Assembly (NCBI GenBank): GCA_905214235.1
Contig: CAJMLF010000018.1
Coordinates: forward strand, 1-48,446
DNA length: 48,446 nt
Direction: 5' to 3'
DNA from: an uncultured bacterium
GTDB lineage: Bacteria; Bacillota; Bacilli; Lactobacillales; Lactobacillaceae
Part shown: piece after piece, positions 33,364 through 42,593 of the stretch
Layout of the letters: every line of letters starts with the position of its first letter
Numbering within the stretch: the stretch's first letter is position 1
Translations under genes and position numbers: made by a program
Notes under the pieces: generated by a model
The model's input: only the letters and a program-made list of their open reading frames with translations
Told to the model about the DNA's origin: nothing
Database searches by the model: none

Positions 33364-35119
33364 AAAGAAGCGGTTAACTCACCGGCAGCAGGGGAAAATA
33401 TTACGCCGGATTTTCCGTGCTGCCCGCCCCTTTTGGTGGCAGTTTGCCTTGGCGATTGTAATGGCAGTGGCCCTTAGCATCGTTAACCTTTTGCTACCAC
33501 GGTTGATTCAGTATTACATTGACCACTACCTGCGCCACGGGCCGGTATTGCTAAAGTGGATCATCCTGTTTACAGGAATATATGGTGTTTTAACGGTGGT
33601 ACGGGCCCTCCTCCAATTTATTCAGGCCTACAGCTTTGCGGTGGGGGCCGAACGAACACTCGAAAGCCTCCGGGACCGGCTAATTCGGCATGTCTACTTT
33701 TTGGGGATGAAGTTCTTTGATGAGACCCCCGTTGGTGAGATTGTCTCCCGGGTTACGAACGACACTAAGACCCTGTACAACTTTTGGAACCTGATTTTAA
33801 ACCTGGTGGTTGCACTAACCGGTCTTGTTGCCGCCTTTGTCGCAATGATGGCAGTCAGTCCGATACTGGCCTGGACCACTTTGGGATTACTGGCGGTCAT
33901 CATCATCCTGGTTTACTGTTACCAGCGCTTGAGTGTTCCAGTATACCAACGGGTCCGCGCATCATTGAGTAGGCTTAATACCCGCCTTAACGACGCGCTG
34001 ACGGGAATTGAAGTTATCCAACAGTTTGGCCAGCAAGGGCGACTGGCTAAGGCCTTTGACCGTGAGAACAATCGCTACTTTAGCTTCCGGAACCGCTTGA
34101 TTAACTTTGACTCCTTCCTGCTGTACCCAGTGGTTAGCCTAATGTTCATCCTGGCAGAAACCGCAACACTGGGCTATTTCGGCTGGCGTAGTGAGCGGGC
34201 AATGGTAGCTGCGGGGGTAGTGTACGCATTCATCGCCTACCAGCAGAACTTCTTCAACCCCCTGACTAGTGTGATGGAGAACTTAGCGACCTTCCAAGAG
34301 GGAATTGTTGCCGGGAGCCGGATCTTTAACCTCCTGGACCGGCCCTCCAGTCAACCGCGCCAGGATGCCCGCCCGTTTAAAATCACGGACGGCAAGATTG
34401 AGTTTCGTCATGTTACCTTTGGCTATGACCCTGCTAAACCGGTACTGAAGGATATTTCCTTTACCGTCTTACCGGGACAAATGGTGGCCCTGGTTGGCCA
34501 TACCGGAAGCGGCAAGAGTTCGATTATTAACCTACTGATGCGCTTTTATGAGTTTCAGAAGGGACAAATCCTGGTTGATGGGGTGGATATTCGTCACTAC
34601 CCGTTGAAAGAACTACGCCACCGGCTGGGCCTGGTCGTTCAGGACCCGGTCATCTTTTACGGGACGGTTGCCCATAATATTGGGATGTATAGTGACGAGC
34701 AGGAACAGGCTAATATTGAGGACGCGGCCCAGGTTGTCAATGCGGATAGTTTTATAAAACGACTGCCCAGAAAGTACGAAACCCTCCTGAGTGAAGGGGG
34801 AAGTAACCTGTCGGCTGGCCAGCGGCAATTAATTGCCTTTGCCCGGGTAATGGCCCGTCACCCGCTAGTTTTAATTCTTGATGAGGCCACTGCCCATATT
34901 GATTCCCACACCGAAAAGATGATTACCACCAGCATCAACAAAATGAGCAGTCAGCAAACCACAATTGCCATTGCTCACCGCCTGTCAACCATTCGGGACG
35001 CCGATAAAATCTTGGTGCTTCGGGACGGAAAAATTGTTGAGCGCGGCCGGCACAGTGAGTTGATGGCCCAGAATGGCTACTATGCCAAGTTAGTTCGCCT
35101 CCAGGAGGAAGAAAATTGA
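33356..35119 (+). CDS. ABC exporter half-transporter, catalytic partner (LmrD-like)
   Basis: The 587-residue partner of the preceding gene, again six helices followed by an ATPase domain. It has the canonical Walker A GHTGSGKSS, catalytic E510 in LILDEAT and H-loop H541 in IAHRLST, whereas its signature is LSAGQRQ instead of LSGGQ. Together the two subunits form one normal site and one degenerate site. ATG 33356 lies inside the upstream gene after TTGGAGGATG. The rplJ promoter begins 10 bp after the stop. Confidence 0.92.
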   Translation: MDEKKRLTHRQQGKILRRIFRAARPFWWQFALAIVMAVALSIVNLLLPRLIQYYIDHYLRHGPVLLKWIILFTGIYGVLTVVRALLQFIQAYSFAVGAERTLESLRDRLIRHVYFLGMKFFDETPVGEIVSRVTNDTKTLYNFWNLILNLVVALTGLVAAFVAMMAVSPILAWTTLGLLAVIIILVYCYQRLSVPVYQRVRASLSRLNTRLNDALTGIEVIQQFGQQGRLAKAFDRENNRYFSFRNRLINFDSFLLYPVVSLMFILAETATLGYFGWRSERAMVAAGVVYAFIAYQQNFFNPLTSVMENLATFQEGIVAGSRIFNLLDRPSSQPRQDARPFKITDGKIEFRHVTFGYDPAKPVLKDISFTVLPGQMVALVGHTGSGKSSIINLLMRFYEFQKGQILVDGVDIRHYPLKELRHRLGLVVQDPVIFYGTVAHNIGMYSDEQEQANIEDAAQVVNADSFIKRLPRKYETLLSEGGSNLSAGQRQLIAFARVMARHPLVLILDEATAHIDSHTEKMITTSINKMSSQQTTIAIAHRLSTIRDADKILVLRDGKIVERGRHSELMAQNGYYAKLVRLQEEEN

Positions 35120-35128
35120 GAAAATCCC

Positions 35129-35158
35129 TTTACAGATGAGGGGGCGGCATGTTAAACT
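35129..35158 (+). promoter_or_regulatory. Promoter of rplJ-rplL
   Basis: A -35 box TTTACA (35129-35134) and a -10 box TAAACT (35153-35158) are 18 bp apart, directly upstream of the L10 leader. Confidence 0.7.
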
Positions 35159-35164
35159 TTCATA

Positions 35165-35285
35165 GTTGATTAAATATGACTCTGCCTAAGACTCAGGTGG
35201 CATTAAGCCTTAATTCGTACCTGCCGAGGAAGAAATGTAAATTCCTTCTCTATGTCTGCGGTCATAGGGATTTTTTTATAAATCC
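35165..35285 (+). promoter_or_regulatory. L10 leader (autoregulatory mRNA element)
   Basis: The conserved L10-L12 binding segment CTAAGACTCAGGTGGCATTA (from 35186) with the paired CCTGCCGAGGA is present, followed by a terminator: CTCTATG (8-nt loop) CATAGGG and TTTTTTT near 35249-35279. In Firmicutes, excess L10(L12)4 binds this leader and lowers expression of the operon. Confidence 0.8.
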
Positions 35286-35316
35286 AATCAAAAATACATT
35301 GCAGGAGGTGAAGTTC

Positions 35317-35817
35317 ATGAGTGAAGCAGCTATTGCAAAGAAGGCTGAAATCGTTAAGCAAACTGTTGATTTGATTAACGACGCTGAATCAGCTATCGTT
35401 GTTGACTACCGTGGTTTGACGGTTGCCGAAGTTACTGACTTACGTAAGCAACTTCGTGACGCCGGTGTTAAGATGTCCGTTATCAAGAACAAGATCCTTG
35501 ACCGGGCTGTTGAAGGCACTGATTACGAAGATCTGCGGAGTACTTTTGTTGGCCCAACTGCTGTTGCCTTCTCTAACGAAGACCCAATTGCCCCAGCTAA
35601 GATTCTGAAGAAGTTCGCTGACGACCACGACGCTCTTGAAATTAAGGGTGGCTTCATCGAAAAGTCTGTTAAGACGCTCGACGAAATCAACGAATACGCT
35701 ACGATGCCAAGTCGCGAAGACCTGCTGTCCATGCTGGCATCTGCATTGCAAGATCCAATGCGGAAGATTGCCCGTGCAGTCAAGGCCGTTGCCGACAAGG
35801 AAGACGAAGCGGCATAA
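35317..35817 (+). CDS. rplJ: 50S ribosomal protein L10
   Basis: Stalk-base protein of 166 residues that anchors L7/L12 dimers. Recognised by [19 protein letters not shown] near residue 25 and the C-terminal L12-binding helix. ATG 35317 follows GCAGGAGGTG; the in-frame extension upstream reads through the leader and is not real. Biased codon use marks high expression. Confidence 0.97.
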   Translation: MSEAAIAKKAEIVKQTVDLINDAESAIVVDYRGLTVAEVTDLRKQLRDAGVKMSVIKNKILDRAVEGTDYEDLRSTFVGPTAVAFSNEDPIAPAKILKKFADDHDALEIKGGFIEKSVKTLDEINEYATMPSREDLLSMLASALQDPMRKIARAVKAVADKEDEAA

Positions 35818-35879
35818 TTACCGTATATCGGTTCAATACCACATCAAAATTAATTACCTAAATATTGGAGGAAATAAAC

Positions 35880-36245
35880 ATGGCTTTTGATAAGGATGCT
35901 ATCATTGCTTCATTAAAGGAAGCATCAATTTCTGACCTTAACGATCTTGTTAAGGCAATCGAAGACGAATTCGACGTTTCTGCTGCTGCTCCAGTAGCTG
36001 CTGCCGGTGCTGCTGGCGGTGACGCTGCTGCTAAGGACAGCTTCACTGTTGAACTGACTGAAGCTGGTCAATCTAAGGTTAAGGTTATCAAGGCTGTTAA
36101 GGACATCACTGGTGTCGGCCTGAAGGATGCTAAGGACCTGGTTGACGGTGCTCCTTCAGCTATCAAGGAAGACGTTAAGGAAGACGAAGCTAACGACATC
36201 AAGGAAAAGCTTGAAGCCGCTGGTGCTACTGTTACCCTTAAGTAG
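35880..36245 (+). CDS. rplL: 50S ribosomal protein L7/L12
   Basis: Acidic stalk protein of 121 residues with an N-terminal dimerisation domain, an Ala/Gly-rich hinge (about residues 38-55) and a C-terminal factor-binding domain ([14 protein letters not shown]). ATG 35880 follows TTGGAGGAAA. Cotranscribed with rplJ and closed by a strong terminator. Confidence 0.98.
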   Translation: MAFDKDAIIASLKEASISDLNDLVKAIEDEFDVSAAAPVAAAGAAGGDAAAKDSFTVELTEAGQSKVKVIKAVKDITGVGLKDAKDLVDGAPSAIKEDVKEDEANDIKEKLEAAGATVTLK

Positions 36246-36263
36246 TCGCTTCATAAATTTAAC

Positions 36264-36300
36264 CAAAAGAGGTTGGCGAGTAATCGCCAGCCTCTTTTGT
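36264..36300 (+). terminator. Terminator of rplJ-rplL
   Basis: AAAAGAGGTTGGCGA pairs with TCGCCAGCCTCTTTT around GTAA. The A-flank would also allow function in the other direction. Confidence 0.9.
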
Positions 36301-36664
36301 TGTTTAAAAATACTCTAAATAAGATGTAAACCCTTGCTGGGGCTGCTTGTTAGGTCATAAGGGGTCATGTTTAGTAAAAAATGATCACCCGTTAAATGGT
36401 ATAAAACGGCATTTCGTTTATAGTGTGTTATTTAAAAGTCATTATTATTCACACGGAATATGACTAATAATAATCACCGATATAAACACTTACTTAGCAC
36501 TATGTTTAAGAAAAGCAGGTTGGCCGTTCAGAAAATAAAAAAAATCCGATATAAATATTTTAATCTTGCTTGAAAGAAAGCGCTATGAGTTGTACACTTG
36601 AAATGTAATAAGCAATTATTGTTAAACATGTGATAAGCTATTTGTTTACTGGAGGGGATTAACA
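36301..36664 (+). other. Long non-coding region upstream of cydA
   Basis: No gene is visible in this 364-bp AT-rich stretch. It holds a near-perfect inverted repeat GTCATTATTATT (36439-36449 region) against AATAATAATCAC (36466-36476), a small hairpin TATAAAACG/CGTTTATA near 36400-36422, and the cydA promoter with a cre-like site near 36570-36598. A weak Rex-like sequence TTGTTAAACATGTGATAA lies at 36619-36636. Confidence 0.5.
36570..36598 (+). promoter_or_regulatory. cydA promoter with embedded cre-like site
   Basis: A -35 box TTGAAA (36570-36575) and a -10 box TACACT (36593-36598) are 17 bp apart. The spacer contains AGAAAGCGCTATGA (36575-36588), 12 of 14 matches to the cre consensus. CcpA binding here would repress the cyd genes in the presence of preferred sugar. 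Confidence 0.6.
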
Positions 36665-38098
36665 ATGGATATTGTTAGTTTAGCGCGGTTCCAGTTTGCG
36701 ATGACGACAGTCTTTCACTTTTTCTTCGTTCCGTTTTCAATCGGGACGGTCTTCGTTGTCGCAGTCATGGAAACAATGTATTACCGCACCAAGAACCCGT
36801 CATATAAGAAAATGACTAAGTTCTGGGGTAATATCTTCATGCTAAGTTTTGCTGTTGGGGTTGTAACTGGACTGATTCAGGAATTCCAATTTGGGATGAA
36901 CTGGTCTGATTATTCACGGTTCATGGGTGATATCTTCGGGGCACCACTGGCCTTCGAAGCGTTGCTATCATTCTTTATTGAATCGACCTTCATCGGTCTG
37001 TGGGTATTTACCTGGGACCGGGTTAAGAAGGGCTTGCACTTATTCTTTATCTGGATGATCGTGTTTGGGACGGTCACGAGTGCCCTGTGGATTTTGACGG
37101 CGAACTCGTTTATGCAACACCCAGTGGGCTTTGCAATTCGTAACGGCCGGGCCGAAATGGTCAACTTCGGGGCCCTACTGTCTAACCCACAACTGATCTT
37201 TGAACTCAGTCACGTCCTGATGGGGGCCCTGTTAACGGGTGCAACCATCATCACCGGTTTGGCCGCCTTCCAACTGTTGAAGAAGCGGGCACTATCTGAT
37301 GAAAATAAACAGATTTACCACAAGACAATGCGGGTTGGCCTCTGGTTAATGCTGATCTTCTCCCTCGGTTCCATTACCGCTGGGGACATGCAGATGCAAT
37401 ACCTGATTAAGGAACAGCCAATGAAGTTTGCCGCTACCGAAGCGGTTTACAAGACAACTAAGAGTCCAGCACCGTGGACGGTAGTTGGAATTGCTAATCC
37501 AAAGACCCACCAGGTCAATGGCAAGGTTGAGATTCCGGTAATGCTGAGTGTGCTTTCTTACCACAAGGCTTCTGGTTCAGTAACCGGGATGGAAGAAATT
37601 AACGCTCAATTAGAAAAGAAGTACGGTACCCACATTGATGGGCAAAAGATGAACTACTATGTTCCAGTTAACACCTTGTTCTGGAGCTTCCGGGTAATGT
37701 GTGGATTTTCTGCACTACTTGCCCTCGTTTCAATTGTCGGTCTGGTAATGACGAGGCGCGGCAAGGAGACACTTTACAATCACCGGTGGATGTTATGGGT
37801 AATGGCCATTCTTACCTTCTCACCATTCCTGGCTAACACCGCTGGTTGGTTCATTACCGAATTTGGACGGACACCATGGACAGTTTATGGCCTGTTCACC
37901 ATCAAGCAGAGTGTATCGCCAAACGTTTCTGTTGCTTCACTGCTAACGTCAAACATCATTTACTTTGTATTGTTCACCAGCTTGGCAATTGTCCTGATTG
38001 CCCTGATCGTCCGCTTCCTGCGTAACGACCCGGTTGAGTGGGACGCCGCTCAGACTGATAAGAAAGCAACTGATCCATTTGCAAAGGGGGCCTTCTAA
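36665..38098 (+). CDS. cydA: Cytochrome bd ubiquinol/menaquinol oxidase subunit I
   Basis: Quinol-oxidising, heme-bearing subunit of cytochrome bd in the cytoplasmic membrane, 477 residues. The N-terminal heme ligand H18 lies in TTVFHFFFVPFSIG and another conserved histidine is H183 in ELSHVLMGA. The GWFITEFGRTPW motif is present with T where Q is usual. Start ATG 36665 follows GGAGGGGATT. It abuts cydB directly and begins the cydABCD operon. Confidence 0.97.
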   Translation: MDIVSLARFQFAMTTVFHFFFVPFSIGTVFVVAVMETMYYRTKNPSYKKMTKFWGNIFMLSFAVGVVTGLIQEFQFGMNWSDYSRFMGDIFGAPLAFEALLSFFIESTFIGLWVFTWDRVKKGLHLFFIWMIVFGTVTSALWILTANSFMQHPVGFAIRNGRAEMVNFGALLSNPQLIFELSHVLMGALLTGATIITGLAAFQLLKKRALSDENKQIYHKTMRVGLWLMLIFSLGSITAGDMQMQYLIKEQPMKFAATEAVYKTTKSPAPWTVVGIANPKTHQVNGKVEIPVMLSVLSYHKASGSVTGMEEINAQLEKKYGTHIDGQKMNYYVPVNTLFWSFRVMCGFSALLALVSIVGLVMTRRGKETLYNHRWMLWVMAILTFSPFLANTAGWFITEFGRTPWTVYGLFTIKQSVSPNVSVASLLTSNIIYFVLFTSLAIVLIALIVRFLRNDPVEWDAAQTDKKATDPFAKGAF

Positions 38099-39115
38099 AT
38101 GTCATTTCTACAAGCACTATGGTTCTTGTTAATTGGCGTCCTGTTCTCCGGCTTCTTCTTCCTGGATGGATTTGACTACGGAGTAGGGATGGCTGTCGGC
38201 ACACTTGCCCACAACGAAGGTGAAAAGAGCCAAATCATTAGGACAATCGGCCCGGTATGGGACGGTAACGAAGTTTGGTTGATCACCGCCGGGGGAGCAA
38301 TGTTTGCCTCCTTCCCATACTGGTACGCAACCCTCTTCTCTGGCTACTACTTGATCCTTTTGTTCATCCTGGTTGGCCTGATTTTGCGGGGGGTCTCATT
38401 TGAATTCCGTGCTAAGAGTTCAGATGAAAAGAAGCCGGTTTGGGACCGGATTATGGCCTTCTGCAGCTTCTTAGTACCATTCCTATTTGGGGTAATGTTT
38501 ATCTCAATGATTAAGGGGATGCCAATTGACGCTGCTGGTAGCATTCACGCCCACTTCTTTGACTACTTCAACTGGTTCTCAATCGTCGGCGGAATTGCCC
38601 TGGCCCTGCTGACCTACCTGCACGGTTTAAACTACATCACCTTAAAGACCAAGGGCCCCGTTTCCGAGCGTGCACAGAACTTTGCCCAGGCCCTTTACTG
38701 GGTCCTCTATGTTGGTGAAGTGGTCTTTGCCTTACTGCTGCTCTTCCAAACCGACTTTATCAAGGTTCACCCCGTTGCAACCTTGCTTTGCCTGGTCCTG
38801 ATCGTTGGCTTCTCTGTTTGGGCCCACGTTTCGACCTTCAAGAATAAGCAGGGGTACGCATTTGCGGCAAGTGGTTTGACCCTGGTATCACTGGTTGCCT
38901 TAATCTTCTGTGGCCTCTTCCCACGGGTAATGATTTCTTCAATCAGTGCGAAATTTGACCTTGTTATCCAAAGCGCATCCTCATCCAACTACACTTTGAT
39001 TGTGATGACGATTGCGACAGTTATTCTGGTACCTTGTGTACTGGCTTACACAATTTGGGCATACTGGATTTTCCGGAAACGGATTGAGATGCCTAAAGTT
39101 GGGGAGGCTAATTAA
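38099..39115 (+). CDS. cydB: Cytochrome bd oxidase subunit II
   Basis: Membrane partner of CydA, 338 residues, with eight or nine helices. The conserved start WFLLIGVLFSGFFFLDGFDYG and GPVWDGNEVWLI are present. Its ATG follows the cydA stop without a gap and its own stop overlaps the cydD start by one base. Confidence 0.96.
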   Translation: MSFLQALWFLLIGVLFSGFFFLDGFDYGVGMAVGTLAHNEGEKSQIIRTIGPVWDGNEVWLITAGGAMFASFPYWYATLFSGYYLILLFILVGLILRGVSFEFRAKSSDEKKPVWDRIMAFCSFLVPFLFGVMFISMIKGMPIDAAGSIHAHFFDYFNWFSIVGGIALALLTYLHGLNYITLKTKGPVSERAQNFAQALYWVLYVGEVVFALLLLFQTDFIKVHPVATLLCLVLIVGFSVWAHVSTFKNKQGYAFAASGLTLVSLVALIFCGLFPRVMISSISAKFDLVIQSASSSNYTLIVMTIATVILVPCVLAYTIWAYWIFRKRIEMPKVGEAN

Positions 39116-40833
39116 TGATTGATCGAGAGCTATTTCAACTCGCGGGAGCTAAATCAATCAGTAAAAGGCTTGCGGGACTTGATGTTCTGCAAGCCTTTTT
39201 AATTATTGGTCAGGCGCTCGCCCTCAGTGCGGTCATTACCCGTTTATGGGCTGGCCACACCTTGAACTACTTGATGCTATTGGCATTTGTGGCTTGCTTT
39301 ACGGGCCGCCAGTTGTTGGCCTGGTTAAGTAACCGCTGGTTGGATGACTATGCCGGAAAAACAGCCCAAAGCCTCCGCAAGCGACTCTTAAAGAAGCTGT
39401 TTGCAATGGGGCCCGCCCTGGTGCAAAAGCAGGGGACGGGGAGTATGATCACCATGGTGGTGGACGGAATTAGCGAGGTTCGTGAATACGTCAAGCTGAC
39501 TTTCTCAAAGGTCATGACCATGATGATTGTTCCCGTTTTAGTCCTGATTGCCGCGGCCTTTCTAGATTGGAAGTCTGCCCTTATCCTGTTGATTATGTAC
39601 CCCCTGATTGTGCTGTTCATGATTATCCTTGGGCACGCCGCTCAGGCCCGGGCGGAAAAGCAGTTTGGGAACTTTCAGAAGCTGTCCAACAACTTTATTG
39701 ATTCCTTGCGGGGAATTGATACCTTGAAGTACCTGGGCCTCAGTAAGCGGTACTCCAAGAGTATTTTCCGCTCTAGTGAGCTGTTCCGGGGACGGACAAT
39801 GCGGGTCCTCAAGGTGGCAATGCTGTCTACCTTTGCCCTGGACTTCTTTACGACCCTTTCCATTGCCGTAATTGCCGTTTATCTCGGTTTTGGCCTGATC
39901 AACGGGACCATCAACCTGTTCCCGGCTTTGGCGGTCCTGATTTTGGCACCCGAATACTTCCTGCCAATCCGTAACTTTGCGGGGGACTTTCACGCCACTT
40001 TAAACGGTAAGAACGCCTTTAAGAAGATTCACCAGCTAATCACGACCCCCGCTGAAAAGACAGTCGACCTGTCCCTTCATCCGTGGACGGCTGAGGACAA
40101 GTTGACGGTTGACAACCTCCAATTCCGCTACCCCAATGGAACGACGATTAAGCCCTTCTCCCTGGCCATTCAGGGCTACCGGAAGGTGGGAATCATTGGG
40201 ATGAGTGGGGCCGGTAAAACGACCTTGATTAACCTCCTCAGTGGCTTCTTGACGCCGACAGGGGGGACGGTGACTGTTCAGGGACAGGCGGCGCCAACGC
40301 TGGATATCCCGGAATGGAAGCAGCAGCTCCTCTACATCCCCCAGAACCCGTATGTTTTTACGGCTACCCTGCGGGACAATATCGCCTTTTACACACCGGA
40401 CGTTAGTGACGACGCGGTCCGTCATGCCATCCACGTTGTCGGCTTGGATGACCTTTTAGCCGACTTACCAGAAGGACTTGACACCGTGATTGGTAACGGG
40501 AAACGGGTGCTTTCTGGGGGGCAGGCACAGCGGATTGCCCTTGCCCGGGCCTTCCTGGATAAGAAGCGCCGGGTCATGATTTTCGATGAGCCGACCGCCC
40601 ACCTGGATATTGAGACCGAGATGGACCTGAAAAAGCGGATGCTGCCACTGATGGAGCACCGGTTAGTCTTCTTTGCGACCCACCGTCTGCACTGGATGAA
40701 GCAGATGGACTACATCCTGGTGATGAACCATGGTGAGCTGGTGGAGCAGGGGACCTTTGCTCAGCTCCAGGAGAAGAAGGGCTACTTTACCCGGCTGATG
40801 AACGAAATGCGAGGTGAAAAGGAAAATGTTTAA
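39115..40833 (+). CDS. cydD: ABC transporter CydD (cytochrome bd assembly)
   Basis: One half of the heterodimeric CydDC exporter needed to assemble cytochrome bd, exporting thiols and binding heme in known cases. It has six helices and an ATPase domain with Walker A GMSGAGKTT, signature LSGGQAQR and Walker B MIFDEPT. Length 572 is normal. Start ATG 39115 overlaps the cydB stop. Confidence 0.94.
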   Translation: MIDRELFQLAGAKSISKRLAGLDVLQAFLIIGQALALSAVITRLWAGHTLNYLMLLAFVACFTGRQLLAWLSNRWLDDYAGKTAQSLRKRLLKKLFAMGPALVQKQGTGSMITMVVDGISEVREYVKLTFSKVMTMMIVPVLVLIAAAFLDWKSALILLIMYPLIVLFMIILGHAAQARAEKQFGNFQKLSNNFIDSLRGIDTLKYLGLSKRYSKSIFRSSELFRGRTMRVLKVAMLSTFALDFFTTLSIAVIAVYLGFGLINGTINLFPALAVLILAPEYFLPIRNFAGDFHATLNGKNAFKKIHQLITTPAEKTVDLSLHPWTAEDKLTVDNLQFRYPNGTTIKPFSLAIQGYRKVGIIGMSGAGKTTLINLLSGFLTPTGGTVTVQGQAAPTLDIPEWKQQLLYIPQNPYVFTATLRDNIAFYTPDVSDDAVRHAIHVVGLDDLLADLPEGLDTVIGNGKRVLSGGQAQRIALARAFLDKKRRVMIFDEPTAHLDIETEMDLKKRMLPLMEHRLVFFATHRLHWMKQMDYILVMNHGELVEQGTFAQLQEKKGYFTRLMNEMRGEKENV

Positions 40834-42577
40834 AAAAGTACCACTCTTGAGGGCCCTCAAGCACGACCGGTGGGTACGGCCGTACCTGCACCACTACCGC
40901 AAGACGCTAATCCTGGCGATTTCTTTAGGAATCATCACCTTCATCTGTGGTGGGGGACTGATGTTTTGCGCCGGTTTCTTGATTAGTAAGTCGGCAACCC
41001 ACCCGGAAAACATCCTCCTCGTCTACGTACCGATCGTTCTGACCCGGGCGTTCGGGATTGCCAGGCCAGCCTTTCGCTACGTTGAACGGCTGGTCAGCCA
41101 CAACTGGGTCCTCAAGATGACCTCGCGCCTTCGCCAGAAGCTTTATGACAGCCTGGAAGAGGACGCCACCATCTTTAACAGTAAGTACCAGTTAGGTGAT
41201 ATCTTGGGGCTGTTATCCGATGATGTCCACCATATCCAAAACCTCTACCTGCGGACGATCTTCCCAATGCTGGTGGCCTGGGGCCTGTTTGCCATCATTG
41301 TCATCGCCCTGGGGATCCTTTCTCCCCTAATGGGCTTGTGGATGCTCCTGGTGTTTGCTTTGATGATAATTGCCATCCCCCTGTGGTCGGTCCTGGTGAA
41401 CGGGGCCCGGCAGGAATACGAAAAACAGGTCAAGGATGACCTCTACGTCAACCTTACTGATAACGTCTTGGGGGTTGGTGACTGGGTCCTTGCTGGTCGG
41501 GGTAAGGAATACTTACAGCTTCATGATGAAAATGAGCTCCAGGTGCTGGCAACCGAAAAGGCCATGCACCGCTTTGAACGACTGCGTGACTTTCTCGTTC
41601 AGATGCTGGTCCTCTTGATGGCGGTCAGCCTGCTCTTTTGGGGAGCGGCCCGCTTTGGGGGACAACCAGGTGGCCCGGCAAACTGGATTGCGGCCTTTGT
41701 CCTGGCAGTCTTTCCCCTGATTGATGCGGTTGCCCCCCTCCCGGCGGCGGCCCAGGAGACCAACGTTTACACTAAGTCGCTTGTCCGCTTGAACGGTTTG
41801 AACGCTGGGCAATCAGCTCCCACGACGAAAGTTCCCCAACTGGCGGGGCCGTACGAAATCCGGGTCAAGGACTTCCACTACACGTACCCCCACACTAAGC
41901 GGCCCGTGCTACGGGGGATTGACCTAACAATTAAGCCGGGTGAGAAACTAGCTATCCTGGGGAAGAGTGGCGCGGGGAAGAGTACTCTCGCGGCGCTTTT
42001 GCGGGGTGACCGGGTCCCGACCAGCGGTGCCGTAACGCTGAATGGTGTTGCCACCAGTCAGTTTGGTGACCACATTGCCGACTACATTGGGGTTATCAAC
42101 CAGCAGCCCTACCTCTTTAATACGACAATTGCAAATAACATCCGCCTTGGTAACGAAGAGGCTAGTGATGACCAGGTCTGGGACGTCCTCAAACGGGTCG
42201 GCCTCGCGGAGATGGTTAAGGCCTTGCCCCACGGTATCGAAACGAAGGTTGATGAGGCCGGTCTCCGCTTCTCTGGTGGTGAACGTCACCGGCTGGCCCT
42301 GGCGCGAATCCTGCTCAAGGATACCCCCATCGTCCTCCTTGACGAACCGACCGTTGGCCTGGACCCCATTACGGAACAGGCGGTCATTGACACGATCCTG
42401 AACCAGTTAGCGGGGAAGACCCTGATCTGGATTACCCACCACCTCCAGGGGATTGAACGCTTTGACCAGGTGGTCTTTATTGAAGACGGTCAGCTTGAGA
42501 TGCACGGTAAGCCGGCCGAACTGTGGGCTAACAATGCCCGTTACCGTGAACTAAAAAAAGCCGATCAGGGATTGTAA
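40814..42577 (+). CDS. cydC: ABC transporter CydC (cytochrome bd assembly)
   Basis: Second half of CydDC, 587 residues. Six helices precede the ATPase domain with Walker A GKSGAGKST, signature FSGGERHR and Walker B VLLDEPT. It overlaps cydD by 20 bp, so expression is tightly coupled. The 3' end forms part of a bidirectional terminator shared with the converging prenyl synthase gene. Confidence 0.94.
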   Translation: MKRKMFKKVPLLRALKHDRWVRPYLHHYRKTLILAISLGIITFICGGGLMFCAGFLISKSATHPENILLVYVPIVLTRAFGIARPAFRYVERLVSHNWVLKMTSRLRQKLYDSLEEDATIFNSKYQLGDILGLLSDDVHHIQNLYLRTIFPMLVAWGLFAIIVIALGILSPLMGLWMLLVFALMIIAIPLWSVLVNGARQEYEKQVKDDLYVNLTDNVLGVGDWVLAGRGKEYLQLHDENELQVLATEKAMHRFERLRDFLVQMLVLLMAVSLLFWGAARFGGQPGGPANWIAAFVLAVFPLIDAVAPLPAAAQETNVYTKSLVRLNGLNAGQSAPTTKVPQLAGPYEIRVKDFHYTYPHTKRPVLRGIDLTIKPGEKLAILGKSGAGKSTLAALLRGDRVPTSGAVTLNGVATSQFGDHIADYIGVINQQPYLFNTTIANNIRLGNEEASDDQVWDVLKRVGLAEMVKALPHGIETKVDEAGLRFSGGERHRLALARILLKDTPIVLLDEPTVGLDPITEQAVIDTILNQLAGKTLIWITHHLQGIERFDQVVFIEDGQLEMHGKPAELWANNARYRELKKADQGL

Positions 42578-42593
42578 TCCCTAACTGGCTTTT
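42553..42593. terminator. Bidirectional terminator overlapping the cydC and prenyl synthase 3' ends
   Basis: AAAAGCC and GGCTTTT form the outer stem and AGGGATT/AATCCCT the inner stem. The hairpin includes the final codons of cydC and the stop codon of the minus-strand gene, a very compact arrangement. Confidence 0.8.

Noticed and set aside
36619..36636. A Rex operator ahead of cydA
   Set aside because: TTGTTAAACATGTGATAA matches the Rex half-sites poorly and lacks clean dyad symmetry, so it is only mentioned in the regional note.
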